Of a stretch of 64,000 nucleotides of DNA, positions 26,382-35,295 are shown one piece after another. The stretch's first letter is position 1. Each line of letters starts with the position of its first letter. Origin of the DNA: Thermoplasmata archaeon (lineage in GTDB: Archaea > Thermoplasmatota > Thermoplasmata > RBG-16-68-12 > SOIM01); assembly GCA_023140195.1 (NCBI GenBank), contig JAGLME010000004.1, positions 320,578-384,577 on the forward strand, in the 5' to 3' direction. Under the pieces are notes generated by a model. That model saw only the letters and a list, made by a program, of their open reading frames with translations. It was not told the DNA's origin and searched no databases. Position numbers and translations under genes: made by a program.

Positions 26382-27529
26382 GAACAGAGGATGATCACAA
26401 TTCCCGCCAGTACCCGAAAAGAGGCATGCAGATCGTCAGAGGCATGGGAGCGAGGCTCTGGGACAGTGAGGGTAATGTGTACTTGGACATGGGGGCGAGC
26501 ATCGGCGTGATGAACGTGGGCCACAGCAACCATTACGTTACAGCGGCCATAAGGCGGCAATCAGAGCAACTGATGTACGTCTACAGCCTCTTCCACAATG
26601 ACCAGAGGGAGCAGCTCCTGGAGAAGCTGGCCGAGATAACACCCGGTCCGCTGACAAGATCGTTCCTGTGCAGTTCCGGCACCGAAGCGGTGGAAGCGGC
26701 AATCAAGTTCGCCAGAGGGCACACCAAGAAGAAGTGGATCATCGGAGCCAAGAGAGGTTTCCACGGCAAGACATACGGATCATTGAGCGCGACATGGGGC
26801 AAGAACTATCGAGAACCTTTCGAACCACTGGTGCCGGACTTCGAGCATGTCGTTTACGGTGACATCGATTCCCTGAACGAGCACATCTGTGATGATGTTG
26901 CAGCCGTCCTGCTTGAGCCCATACAGGGTGAAGCGGGGGTGAGGTTGCCTCCGGATGACTACCTTCGGCAGGTGAGGGAGGTCTGCGACGAGCACGCGTC
27001 ATTGTTGATAATGGATGAGGTCCAGACCGGTTTTGGGAGAACTGGAAAGATGTGGGGCTTCGAACACTATTCTATCGAGCCTGACATCATGTGCGTTGCC
27101 AAATCTATGGCAGGCGGTTTCCCGATGGGGGCCATGATAGCACGGGACGAGATATTCAATCTTCCTCCGGCCAGTCATTCGACGACCTTCGGCGGTAACC
27201 CGTTAGCATGCGCTGCTGCTTTGGCTGCTATAAAGTACATAGTAGATAGGGACCTTTGTGAGAGAGCGGCAGAGATGGGAGACCACCTCCTGACCAGACT
27301 GCGAGAGATCGACAGCAAGATGATCAGAGAGGTCCGGGGAAAGGGACTGATGGTCGGGGTGGAGCTCAAGCGGAAGGTGAAGCCTATCATCATGGGACTC
27401 GCCGAGAGAGGCGTTCTGGCGATATCCTCCGGAAGCACGGTGCTTCGATTCCTGCCTCCACTGGTGGTGGAGAGGGAGCAGATCGACTTTGCGGTGGACG
27501 CTTTGGGAGAGCTGATCGCAGATGGATGA
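26378..27529 (+). CDS. lysJ: LysW-linked lysine/ornithine aminotransferase (ArgD family)
   Basis: A 383-residue class III PLP aminotransferase acting on the LysW-bound semialdehyde. PLP-binding K242 lies in CVAKSMAGGFPMG; IMDEVQTGFGRTG holds the Asp that contacts the PLP ring nitrogen; CSSGTEAVEAAIK forms the phosphate-binding loop. Its end overlaps the lysK start by 8 bases, typical of translational coupling. Confidence 0.92.
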   Translation: MRTEDDHNSRQYPKRGMQIVRGMGARLWDSEGNVYLDMGASIGVMNVGHSNHYVTAAIRRQSEQLMYVYSLFHNDQREQLLEKLAEITPGPLTRSFLCSSGTEAVEAAIKFARGHTKKKWIIGAKRGFHGKTYGSLSATWGKNYREPFEPLVPDFEHVVYGDIDSLNEHICDDVAAVLLEPIQGEAGVRLPPDDYLRQVREVCDEHASLLIMDEVQTGFGRTGKMWGFEHYSIEPDIMCVAKSMAGGFPMGAMIARDEIFNLPPASHSTTFGGNPLACAAALAAIKYIVDRDLCERAAEMGDHLLTRLREIDSKMIREVRGKGLMVGVELKRKVKPIIMGLAERGVLAISSGSTVLRFLPPLVVEREQIDFAVDALGELIADG

Positions 27530-28565
27530 ACTGGAATTGCTCAAGACAATGGTCTCAATATATTCCCCGACTAACGATGAGGGGCAGTTGGCAGATTACC
27601 TGGTCCAGACGATGAACGAGAACGGCTTTCGATCTCACATTGATGAAGTTGGGAATGCGGTCGGCATCATGGGCGAAGGTCAGGAGGAGATCCTACTTGT
27701 GGGTCACCTGGATACAGTTCCTGGAGAGATTGCGGTCAGGGTTGAGGACGGAGTACTGCACGGCAGAGGAAGCGTGGATGCAAAGGGCCCATTGGCTGCG
27801 ATGGTCTGCGCGGCTTCAGGCCTGGAGAACACCGCCGGGAAGAGGATAACGGTCATAGGTGTGGTTGACGAAGAGGGAGATTCTCGCGGAGCAAGAAATC
27901 TGCTGGACAAGTACAATCCCAGATGTATCATAATCGGAGAACCGAGCGGTTGGGATTCGGTCGCCATAGGCTACAAGGGTTGCCTCAGGTTGCGGTACGG
28001 GATGGAAGAAGTCAACAAGCACACAGGTACGCCGGACCCAAGCCCGGCCGAGATGGGTGTGGATTTCTGGAATGAATTGAACGATTACTGCAGTTCCGAG
28101 TTCGGGGATTCGGCCTTTGATTCACTTACACCCAGATTGGTCTCCTTCAATACGGAGAACGACGGGCTCCGAACAAGAGTGGAGATGCAGATTGATGTGA
28201 GGATCCCGCCTGCCGCGAACACAGAAGAGGTCAAAGCTAGCATTGAACAACTCGGTAGCGGTGATCTGCATTGGGTATCAGAAGAGGCACCCATAGTCTC
28301 CAGCAAGAACAGTTTCCTGACGAGGGCTTTTGTCTCGGCCATAAGAGAGGCGGACGGCTCACCCACCTACAAGAAGAAGCTCGGGACATCGGACATGAAC
28401 GTGCTGGGCAACCACTGGGATGTTCCCATAGTCGCGTATGGTCCCGGGGACTCAAAGCTGGATCACACCCCCGACGAAAGGTTGAGCTTGGATGATTATT
28501 CTGCAAGCATCAGAGTTCTGAGAAGTGTCTTATCAAGCCTGATCGAAAGGGAAAAATTAGATTAG
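27522..28565 (+). CDS. lysK: LysW-lysine/LysW-ornithine hydrolase (M20 family)
   Basis: A 347-residue M20 zinc hydrolase that releases lysine or ornithine from LysW and frees the carrier for reuse. Metal-site motifs: VGHLDTVPG, GRGSVDAKGP and VVDEEGDSRG, with the C-terminal GPGDSKLDHTPDERL carrying the last histidine. It completes the operon; asnS begins 22 bases after its stop. Confidence 0.92.
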   Translation: MDELELLKTMVSIYSPTNDEGQLADYLVQTMNENGFRSHIDEVGNAVGIMGEGQEEILLVGHLDTVPGEIAVRVEDGVLHGRGSVDAKGPLAAMVCAASGLENTAGKRITVIGVVDEEGDSRGARNLLDKYNPRCIIIGEPSGWDSVAIGYKGCLRLRYGMEEVNKHTGTPDPSPAEMGVDFWNELNDYCSSEFGDSAFDSLTPRLVSFNTENDGLRTRVEMQIDVRIPPAANTEEVKASIEQLGSGDLHWVSEEAPIVSSKNSFLTRAFVSAIREADGSPTYKKKLGTSDMNVLGNHWDVPIVAYGPGDSKLDHTPDERLSLDDYSASIRVLRSVLSSLIEREKLD

Positions 28566-28587
28566 TCAAAAGACCATCTACGAGAGA

Positions 28588-29877
28588 ATGCCCAAGATAG
28601 CCGAAATCCTCTCGGACGATTATGAGGGAAAAGAGGTTGAGATCAAAGGCTGGATCTATCGCACCAGAAGCAGCGGAAGCTTGGTGTTTGTAGTTGTGAG
28701 AGATTCTACCGGAGTCGTTCAGGTCACCGTCAACAAGGACGACGTCCCGGAGAAGGATTTCTCTGACGCGGAGAAAGCGCTGATAGAGTCCTCGGTGATA
28801 GCGAAGGGTACGGTCGCAAAGGACGAGAGGGCACCGGGAGGATATGAGATCAGGGCATCCGGGTTCAACGTCGTGGGCTTTGCGGACAAATACCCGATCA
28901 CAAAGGACCAGAGCACCGAGCTCCTGCTTGACCAAAGGCACCTCTGGATACGAAGCCGTAAGATGACCAATGTTCTGAAGATAAGGTCCACCGTCTTCGG
29001 AGCGATTCACGATTACTTCAGGAACAACGGCTACTGGGAGGTCCAGGCTCCCATTCTGACACCGTCCATGGTTGAGGGCGGTTCAACGCTTTTCAAGGTG
29101 GACTATTACGATAAGGAGATTTACCTCGCTCAGAGCTGGCAGCTCTACGCCGAAGCGATGGTCATGGCCTTGGAGAAGATATACTGCATCGCACCATCCT
29201 TCAGGGCGGAGAAGTTCAGGACCACGAGACATCTTACTGAGTACTGGCACGCCGAGATGGAGATCGCTTGGGAAGGGATGGACGAATGCATCAAGGAAGG
29301 AGAGAAGTTAATCTCACACATCTGCCAGACGGTGGCGGAAAGGAACCTACCTGAACTGGAAGCGCTGAAGAGGGACCCCGAATATCTGAAATCACAGGTC
29401 CCGCCGTTTCCCAGAATGAAGTACGATGAAGCCATCGAAATGCTGCAAAAGAAAGGTATGAACGTGGACTGGGGGAAGGACCTGAGGACTCTGGAAGAAA
29501 GGGCGTTGATGGGAGATTTCAATAAGCCGTTGATAGTCACGCATTACCCCAAGGAGATTATGGCGTTCTACAAACCCAGGGACCCAGAGAACCCGGATGT
29601 TGCGTTGTGTTTCGACTTCATTGCGCCGGAGATAGGCGACGAGATAATCGGCGGTTCGGAGAGGGATGCGGACATCAAGGAGATCATCAAATCACTTGAG
29701 AGGGAAGGAGAGGACATCTCAAGATACGACTGGTACCTGGACTCGAGAAGGTTCGGATCGGTTCAGCACAGCGGTTTTGGCATGGGAATAGAGAGGGTTG
29801 TCCAGTGGATCTGCGGATTGGAGCACATCAGGGATGCGATCCCATTCCCGAGGACCGTTGCCAGGTACTATCCTTGA
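28588..29877 (+). CDS. asnS: Asparaginyl-tRNA synthetase
   Basis: A 429-residue class IIb synthetase that charges tRNA(Asn) with asparagine. It has the N-terminal anticodon-binding OB fold (VEIKGWIYRTRSSG), which the asparagine synthetase-like archaeal relatives lack, and the catalytic motifs: motif 2 around FRAEKFRTTRHLTEYWHAE and motif 3 as GFGMGIERVVQWICG near the C terminus. Length fits AsnRS rather than AspRS, and the insertion pattern with ENPDVALCFDFIAPEIGDE also points to AsnRS. It lies 22 bases after lysK and is probably co-transcribed with the lys operon. Confidence 0.92.
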   Translation: MPKIAEILSDDYEGKEVEIKGWIYRTRSSGSLVFVVVRDSTGVVQVTVNKDDVPEKDFSDAEKALIESSVIAKGTVAKDERAPGGYEIRASGFNVVGFADKYPITKDQSTELLLDQRHLWIRSRKMTNVLKIRSTVFGAIHDYFRNNGYWEVQAPILTPSMVEGGSTLFKVDYYDKEIYLAQSWQLYAEAMVMALEKIYCIAPSFRAEKFRTTRHLTEYWHAEMEIAWEGMDECIKEGEKLISHICQTVAERNLPELEALKRDPEYLKSQVPPFPRMKYDEAIEMLQKKGMNVDWGKDLRTLEERALMGDFNKPLIVTHYPKEIMAFYKPRDPENPDVALCFDFIAPEIGDEIIGGSERDADIKEIIKSLEREGEDISRYDWYLDSRRFGSVQHSGFGMGIERVVQWICGLEHIRDAIPFPRTVARYYP

Positions 29878-30007
29878 GCCTTTGGGGCATTCCAGAAATC
29901 AAGATTCAAGACGAGACCGTAACAAAGACCCCCAACGGTAGGATTATTTATCCCCAGGACCATTTGCATCCGGGGAGGCCATCAGAACCGTAAGTAAACC
30001 TGGGAGA

Positions 30008-30307
30008 GTGAGCATCAGGCAAGTTGTGTCCACAACATTGCCAGCAATCCTTGCATTTGTCTTCGCCATATTGTTCATTCTTCCTTGGAAAATCATCGTT
30101 GGCTGCACACCTTTCGACGTGCCCACATCGGCAGTTATTCTGGTATCAATCATGCTCATTTTGGAGTTCTTGATGTTGGCAGTTGCACGCAAGAGAGGAT
30201 GCCTCAAAGCATACCAGCTGATCATTGGCATTGTCTTTTCAATACTCGCGTTGGTTGTTCTGTTTCTTCCGAGAATTCCGCTAATCTACATCATAACACA
30301 TTGCTGA
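30008..30307 (+). CDS. Small membrane protein, three TM helices
   Basis: A 99-residue hydrophobic protein from a GTG start, with three clear TM helices (about 10-30, 40-60, 70-92) separated by short charged turns. No family is recognised. A TATA-like ATTATTTAT lies about 60 bases upstream. The reading frame is closed by stops on both sides and the helices are well formed, so I think it is real, but support is only moderate. Confidence 0.45.
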   Translation: MSIRQVVSTTLPAILAFVFAILFILPWKIIVGCTPFDVPTSAVILVSIMLILEFLMLAVARKRGCLKAYQLIIGIVFSILALVVLFLPRIPLIYIITHC

Positions 30308-30402
30308 AATGACAGCATTTGTTCTCATTGGAATTGTCGACCAGATTGTTCTGAGAACGAAAGAAGATGAATTGGTTGATTTGCGTTGAGAATCTCAAAG
30401 AA

Positions 30403-30954
30403 CTAAACAAGTTCCACCATGCCCTGCTTCTTCCTAAGTTCCTTGTTGTCAAAGACGGCGATGTAATCGGGTGTCATGTCGGATTGGATGTCCAGTGACC
30501 TGACCGCGGAGAAAGTCCCCGTTCCGTCATTGCGGTACATGACCATGCTGAGATCGCCGTAATTGATGAAGATGATCGTCTCGGGTATTCCGTCCCCATC
30601 CTCGTCCAGCAGATATAGAGGCGAGGGTTCCATGTTAAGAGAGGGATTCAAGAGAGGAGCCAAGGTCCCGTTGGAGAAGGTGTATTCCTTCAGCTTGTAT
30701 CCGGTGCCAGTGAACTCGATCTCGTTCGTCCGGTATCTGTTCTCTCCAACGTTGTAGTATATCTTGCCTGAAGGAAAGACGATGTCGATATTGCCGTCCT
30801 GGTTCACATCCTGGAACATGGACAGGTTCCTGCCCTCATCCGCCACGACGGGAGCGGCAACCAACATTGCGGCAGAGAACAGCAGTGGAAGAACGGTCAC
30901 AACACCAATCGCACAGGTCAAGAGTCTCGAACGCGGAAACCTCATTTCAAGCAC
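30403..30954 (-). CDS. Secreted protein with FG-GAP/EF-hand-like calcium loops
   Basis: A 183-residue exported protein. Signal segment at about 10-38 ending near APVVADEG. Two calcium-loop motifs, DVNQDGNIDI and DEDGDGIPETI, are spaced as in FG-GAP/VCBS blades, and the last third has a third, weaker blade. With only two or three blades it cannot close a propeller alone, so it may be a fragment or may assemble with partners. No TM anchor or winged helix follows, unlike the related protein at 1653. GTG 30954 or ATG 30945 can start it. Confidence 0.65.
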   Translation of the reverse strand: MLEMRFPRSRLLTCAIGVVTVLPLLFSAAMLVAAPVVADEGRNLSMFQDVNQDGNIDIVFPSGKIYYNVGENRYRTNEIEFTGTGYKLKEYTFSNGTLAPLLNPSLNMEPSPLYLLDEDGDGIPETIIFINYGDLSMVMYRNDGTGTFSAVRSLDIQSDMTPDYIAVFDNKELRKKQGMVELV

Positions 30955-31209
30955 TTCCGGATAAAATCAATGTCAATCTTGGATAAATACACATCGGTTC
31001 GATGGTCTGCCCAGCAAGGGAACATAAGAAAAAAGGTCGGCCGTCCAGATGTAAAAGTCCGCACGGCCTCGTTGTGGAGGGATGCTTAGATAACTGATTG
31101 TCCCGAATACTGCACTTGGTTTTAAAGTTTGTTATTGACCGAGACGATGAGAAGAGTTCAAATATCCACCTTCAGTATGGACTTGACGCACAGCAACTAG
31201 CGCGAGAGG

Positions 31210-31770
31210 ATGATTCGAATGGCAGAGAATATCGGCAAGTTCGTGGGAAGAGAACCTGATAGAGAATGGTTGAGTGGATTGTCAAAGGAGGAGCTCATAG
31301 ACGTTCTCTTCATGCACATCAGGGACCTGTTCGCGGTTGATGGATTGTATTTCTTGGGGATCGAACGGAAGTTCGGAGGCGAGGACGCCCTGGAGATCGA
31401 CACCTGGGTCTGGGAGAGAATGGCGAAGATAGAGGTCAGGCGGTTGATCAAGACCATGGGTGTCTCGGGAGATGACATTCCTTCGTTCATGCAGGCGCTC
31501 AGGGTGTGCTGCTGGTCCCTGGACACCGAGAGGAAGGAGATAGAGGTCGAGGAGAACAGGGGAGTGTACAGGAACACCAAGTGCAGGGTGCAGACCAGAA
31601 GGGCCGAAAAGGGGCTGGGGGAGTTCGCGTGCAAGGGTGTCCGCTATAACTGGCTGAAGCTCTTCGCAAAGGAATTGAATCCCAAGATCAAGGTGAACTG
31701 CCTGACCTGTCCGCCGGATGAACATCCGGACGACCTGTGGTGCGAGTGGGAGTTCGTTCTGGAGGAATGA
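31210..31770 (+). CDS. DUF6125-like conserved protein
   Basis: A 186-residue protein that I recognise as resembling the DUF6125 family (related to the L-2-aminothiazoline-4-carboxylate hydrolase-like group): the opening DGLYFLGIERKFGGEDALEID and the ending CLTCPPDEHPDDLWCEWEF fit the family pattern, with three conserved cysteines near the end. Function is unknown. It converges with the acyl-CoA dehydrogenase gene, with 3 bases between them. An alternative ATG lies three codons downstream. Confidence 0.7.
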   Translation: MIRMAENIGKFVGREPDREWLSGLSKEELIDVLFMHIRDLFAVDGLYFLGIERKFGGEDALEIDTWVWERMAKIEVRRLIKTMGVSGDDIPSFMQALRVCCWSLDTERKEIEVEENRGVYRNTKCRVQTRRAEKGLGEFACKGVRYNWLKLFAKELNPKIKVNCLTCPPDEHPDDLWCEWEFVLEE

Positions 31771-31773
31771 GAA

Positions 31774-32928
31774 CTAATCCAGCTCTCCGATGACGGCGCC
31801 GGCGATTATCAGCTTCTGGATCTCGTTCGTGCCTTCGTAAATGGAGCATACCTTGGCGTCCCTGAAGTACCTCTCCACAGGGAACTCGGATGAGTAACCG
31901 TAACCGCCGTGGATCTGGACGGCCTCGTCCGCCGCCTTCATGACCACCTGAGCTGAGAAGAGCTTGGCCTGGCTGACCTCGAGCGTATTGTCCTCGCCCA
32001 GATCCCTCTTTTGTGCCGCGCGCAACACGAGAAGCCTAGCGGCGTCCACCTCGGTGCTCATCTGTGCGATCTTGTCCTTTATCATCTGGAACCTTCCGAT
32101 CGGTCTTCCAAAGGCGTACCTTTCCCTGGCGTATTTGATGCTCGCCTCCAGACAGGCTCTTGCTATCCCCACGGCACCAGCGGCCACGCTGAGCCTGCCG
32201 GAATCAAGGACCTCCATGGCCATATCCCATCCGTCGCCGGGGTTGCCGATGAGATTCTCCTTGGGGACCTTGCAGTCCTCGAAGATGAGCTCCGCGGTGT
32301 GAGATGTCCTGAGACCCAACTTGGTCCCGATCTCGACCTTGCCAATCGAGAACCCAGGCGTACCCTTCTCCACCACGAAGGCGCAGATGCCATCATGCCT
32401 CTTGGTGTTCGGAAGCCTCGCGAAGACGATGACCACCCCAGCAATGTCGCCGTTGGAGATGAACATCTTGGAACCGTTGAGGACCCACCCGTCATCTTCT
32501 TCCCTGGCAATGGTCTGCATCCCGCCGACGTCCGACCCGGCGTTGGGTTCTGTGAGCGCCCAAGCTCCTAGCATCTCGCCCTTGGCGAGCCTGACCAGAT
32601 ACTTCTGTTTCAGTTCCTCCGATCCGAACAGCAGGAGATTCGTCTCGGCAAGCGAGGTCTGCACGGACACGGTCGTCCTGACCGAAGAACACGCGCGGGC
32701 GACCTCCTCGATCATGAGATGATACGCCACGTAATCCATCCCGGAACCGCCGTATTCCTCGGGTATGGGACCGCCGAGCATCCCGAGCTTTCCCATCTTC
32801 TCATAGAACTCCATGGGTATCTCGTTCTTCTCCTCCCATTCTGCCACAAAAGGGATCATCTCCTTCTCGGCAAAATCCTTGGCCATCTTCCTAACCATCC
32901 TCTGATCCTCGGTCAAACGAAAGTCCAA
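31774..32928 (-). CDS. Acyl-CoA dehydrogenase
   Basis: A 384-residue FAD enzyme that oxidises acyl-CoA to the 2-enoyl form and passes electrons to ETF. Visible: the FAD/substrate motif AWALTEPNAGSD, the helical C-terminal domain, and the catalytic base E365 in SIYEGTNEIQ near the end. The start TTG 32928 gives the usual opening DFRLTEDQ and has GGTGGTGAG just before it; an ATG at 32958 would add ten untypical residues and lies too close to the TATA box. It is a single gene here, with no ETF or thiolase beside it, so the substrate is unknown. Confidence 0.9.
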   Translation of the reverse strand: MDFRLTEDQRMVRKMAKDFAEKEMIPFVAEWEEKNEIPMEFYEKMGKLGMLGGPIPEEYGGSGMDYVAYHLMIEEVARACSSVRTTVSVQTSLAETNLLLFGSEELKQKYLVRLAKGEMLGAWALTEPNAGSDVGGMQTIAREEDDGWVLNGSKMFISNGDIAGVVIVFARLPNTKRHDGICAFVVEKGTPGFSIGKVEIGTKLGLRTSHTAELIFEDCKVPKENLIGNPGDGWDMAMEVLDSGRLSVAAGAVGIARACLEASIKYARERYAFGRPIGRFQMIKDKIAQMSTEVDAARLLVLRAAQKRDLGEDNTLEVSQAKLFSAQVVMKAADEAVQIHGGYGYSSEFPVERYFRDAKVCSIYEGTNEIQKLIIAGAVIGELD

Positions 32929-32962
32929 CTCACCACCTACCCCATGCACCCCAAACATCCGT

Positions 32963-32974
32963 GATTATTTATTC
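32963..32974 (-). promoter_or_regulatory. TATA box of the acyl-CoA dehydrogenase gene
   Basis: The minus strand reads GAATAAATAATC. A transcript start about 27 bases on would leave a leader of roughly 15 bases that holds the Shine-Dalgarno site before TTG 32928. A five-base inverted repeat (TTCCC / GGGAA) lies right beside it at 32976-32988. Confidence 0.45.
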
Positions 32975-33031
32975 GTTCCCTTCGGGAATCCTTTTATCCT
33001 CATAATCACATTCAACCCACGAGGGGGAACG

Positions 33032-33514
33032 ATGTCAATTCTCTCAGACAAAGACGTGGTAAACGCAATAGAAAGCGGACAATTGAAGATCCGAGGCTTC
33101 AAAGAAAGCAACCTGACCCCCAACGGATACGACCTGACGATAGACGAGGTCCTGGTGAATCAGACCAAGACGAAAGTGAGCGAGGGCAAGATTCTTGTGC
33201 CGCCTCTCTCCAACTTCGTTATCAGCACCAAGGAGTTCGTGGAGTTCGGCCCAAAAGTGACCGGGCAGCTGTGGATAAGGTCGACCTGGGCAAGGAGAGG
33301 GATCATAGCATCCTTCGGCAAGATCGACGCCGGGTTCAAGGGGACCCTCACGCTGGCGGGCTTCAACTCATCGCCAAATGACGTGGAGATATCGGTCGGC
33401 GACACCTTCGCCCAGATGGTCCTGGAAGAGGTCAGTTCGGAAGCGGAACAAACATACGACGAAAGATCGGGGAACTATCAGGGACAGACCGGGATCAACC
33501 TCAAAAGACCTTGA
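33032..33514 (+). CDS. dUTPase / dCTP-deaminase family protein, probably dUTPase
   Basis: A 160-residue trimer-type nucleotide hydrolase. Motifs: WIRSTWARRGI (R83-S84-T85) and GKIDAGFKGTLTL with the catalytic-type D99; the C-terminal NYQGQTGINL closes the active site. Where dCTP deaminases have the deaminating Glu (VLEFYN or TIEVVG in known members), this protein has A109. That suggests dUTP hydrolysis only, which would keep uracil out of DNA; a dcd label would then be misleading. TATA CTTTTATCC is at 32991-32999 and GAGGGG precedes the ATG. The end overlaps trm5 by 14 bases. Confidence 0.8.
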   Translation: MSILSDKDVVNAIESGQLKIRGFKESNLTPNGYDLTIDEVLVNQTKTKVSEGKILVPPLSNFVISTKEFVEFGPKVTGQLWIRSTWARRGIIASFGKIDAGFKGTLTLAGFNSSPNDVEISVGDTFAQMVLEEVSSEAEQTYDERSGNYQGQTGINLKRP

Positions 33515-34505
33515 TGTCGAAGACGTAATGGTTCTGCGTGGGTGAGTACCCGTGCACGATCCTGCGTTCTTCGAGCTCCATCTTCCTTCCTTGCTTTTGG
33601 ACGATTGAGATTAGGTCATCCTCTCTTTCTTGGGCTTCCACCTCGGTGAGGATCTCGTAATAGTGGATGGTCCCGCCTTCCTTCAGAGAACCAAGGGCCA
33701 GTTCGAAGAACTCAAACGATTTCTGAGGAAGGTCCATGATTATCCTGTCGGCGGGTTCCATGGATGACATGAGCTCCCTCACATCCCCCTCCATGGGTAT
33801 CACGTTCTTCACCTTGTTCATCCTGATGTTCTCCATGAAGTTCTTGATGGCGTCGGGGTTTGAGTCGATCCCGAATATCTTGGACCCGGGCACGTTCTTG
33901 GATATGGTCACCGAGAAGGGACCGACCCCGCAGAACATGTCGATTATGAGCTCGCCTTCTTTCACCATCCGAGTGACACGTTGCCTCTCGGTCGCCAGCC
34001 TGGGAGAGAAGTAGGCCTTTGCCAGATCCACCGCGAAATTCATCCCGAACTCCTTGTGGTAGGCCTTGGTGCTGTCCTCGCCAGTGATGACCTGGACATC
34101 CCTCACACGGAAGTCTCCCATTACCCCTTCATCCGAAACGACGGTGATGACGGATTTATTGGCCTCAAGTATCGCCTTGCCGATGGCCGATGAGTGTTCT
34201 TTCAACTCGTCCGGAATCTTGATGACGGCGATCTCCCCAATCACATCGAACGAGGTGGGAAGAAGAGGTTCCAGGTCCTCCGGCACGTCCACCAGATCGA
34301 TGTAGCTCCGGATCGCCACACCCGCCTCCTCAAAATCGAGCTCCTTGATCTCGTAGCCGAGGTCGACGCTCTTGAGAATGGGGAAAAAGAGGTTCTCCTC
34401 ATCTCTTGCGACGATCAGGTCCTTGCGGAAGTTGTCCATTTCCAAAAGCTTTTTACGAACACTCTCGCCTTCAGCTCTGGGAACGATGACACAGAGAGAT
34501 TTCAA
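33501..34505 (-). CDS. trm5: tRNA (guanine-37-N1)-methyltransferase Trm5
   Basis: About 334 residues. Archaeal Trm5 methylates N1 of G37 next to the anticodon and prevents frameshifting. The N-terminal domain opens KSLCVIVPRAEGESVRKKL; the linker domain contains TKAYHKEFGMNFAVDLAKAYFSPRLATER, of which the tail YFSPRL is a Trm5 hallmark; the SAM site is IIDMFCGVGPFS, and IMDLPQKS is the NPPY-like motif. Start: a TATA at 34530-34538 is 29 bases before TTG 34505; ATG 34517 would give four more residues and overlap the dph5 start. Confidence 0.9.
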   Translation of the reverse strand: MKSLCVIVPRAEGESVRKKLLEMDNFRKDLIVARDEENLFFPILKSVDLGYEIKELDFEEAGVAIRSYIDLVDVPEDLEPLLPTSFDVIGEIAVIKIPDELKEHSSAIGKAILEANKSVITVVSDEGVMGDFRVRDVQVITGEDSTKAYHKEFGMNFAVDLAKAYFSPRLATERQRVTRMVKEGELIIDMFCGVGPFSVTISKNVPGSKIFGIDSNPDAIKNFMENIRMNKVKNVIPMEGDVRELMSSMEPADRIIMDLPQKSFEFFELALGSLKEGGTIHYYEILTEVEAQEREDDLISIVQKQGRKMELEERRIVHGYSPTQNHYVFDIKVF

Positions 34506-34515
34506 CGGTGAAGCC

Positions 34516-35295
34516 ATGGGAAAACTCGTCTTTATAGGTTTAGGTCTGCACGATGAGAACGACATAACCATCAAGGGTCTGGACGAGGCCAAGCAATCCG
34601 ATGTTCTTTTCACAGAGTCTTACACATCCCGCCTGAAAGAGGGCACGATAGAGAAGCTCGAGGAGCAGATAGGAAAGGAGATGATAGTCCTGAGCAGGGA
34701 AGATGTGGAGGGGGGAGAGATCATCCTGCATGAGGCAAGAGAGAAGCGTGTGGCCTTCCTGGTCCCCGGGGACGCGATGTCCGCGACCACGCACGTCGAC
34801 CTGAGAATGAGGGCGATGAAAGAAGGGATACCGACAAAGGTGATATGCGGCGTGTCCGTTGTGACGGCCGCCACTGGCCTTCTCGGGTTGCAGTCCTACA
34901 AGTTCGGAAGGACCACCACAATCCCGTTCAAGCAGAAGGGGTACTTCCCGTCGAGCCCGTACGAAGCGATCAAGCGGAACAGGGAGATGGGGCTACACAC
35001 GCTGATACTGTTGGACCTGAGAGAGGATGGAGATACGATGACCGTCGGTGAAGCACTGGACTACTTGAAGGAACTGGAGGAAAAGGAGAAGGGCAAGGTC
35101 CTGACCGATGAGAGTTTGGTGTGCGCATTGGGGGATGTGGGATCGAATGACCCGGAGGTAGTTTGCGACAAGATGGGTAACCTGGCTCAAAGAAGGTTCA
35201 GTTCACACATATTCTGTTTGGTGGTTCCTGGTGACCTTCACTTCATGGAGAAAGAGGCGCTGCAGGCGCTCGCCGGTGCACCGGATTTCGACTAG
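34516..35295 (+). CDS. dph5: Diphthine synthase
   Basis: A 259-residue SAM methyltransferase of the tetrapyrrole-methylase fold. It methylates the modified histidine of elongation factor 2 during diphthamide synthesis. It opens LVFIGLGLHDENDITIKGL and carries VPGDAMSATTHVDLR, a family hallmark. ATG 34516 follows GGTGA; an upstream in-frame extension to 34372 is not protein-like. It is divergent from trm5, with only about 10 bases between the starts. Confidence 0.93.
   Translation: MGKLVFIGLGLHDENDITIKGLDEAKQSDVLFTESYTSRLKEGTIEKLEEQIGKEMIVLSREDVEGGEIILHEAREKRVAFLVPGDAMSATTHVDLRMRAMKEGIPTKVICGVSVVTAATGLLGLQSYKFGRTTTIPFKQKGYFPSSPYEAIKRNREMGLHTLILLDLREDGDTMTVGEALDYLKELEEKEKGKVLTDESLVCALGDVGSNDPEVVCDKMGNLAQRRFSSHIFCLVVPGDLHFMEKEALQALAGAPDFD
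34530..34538 (-). promoter_or_regulatory. TATA box of trm5, inside dph5
   Basis: The minus strand reads CCTATAAAG, 29 bases before TTG 34505. It lies within the first codons of dph5, so the trm5 promoter is embedded in the divergent gene. Confidence 0.45.

Noticed and set aside
31021-31080. GGCCGT...ACGGCC inverted repeat before the DUF6125-like gene
   Set aside because: Six-base arms with an 18-base loop, no T-run and no clear promoter for a small RNA; too weak to call.
34372-34515. Upstream extension of dph5
   Set aside because: The added residues are basic and Ser-rich, unlike the family, and lie opposite the trm5 coding region. ATG 34516 gives the normal Dph5 N terminus.
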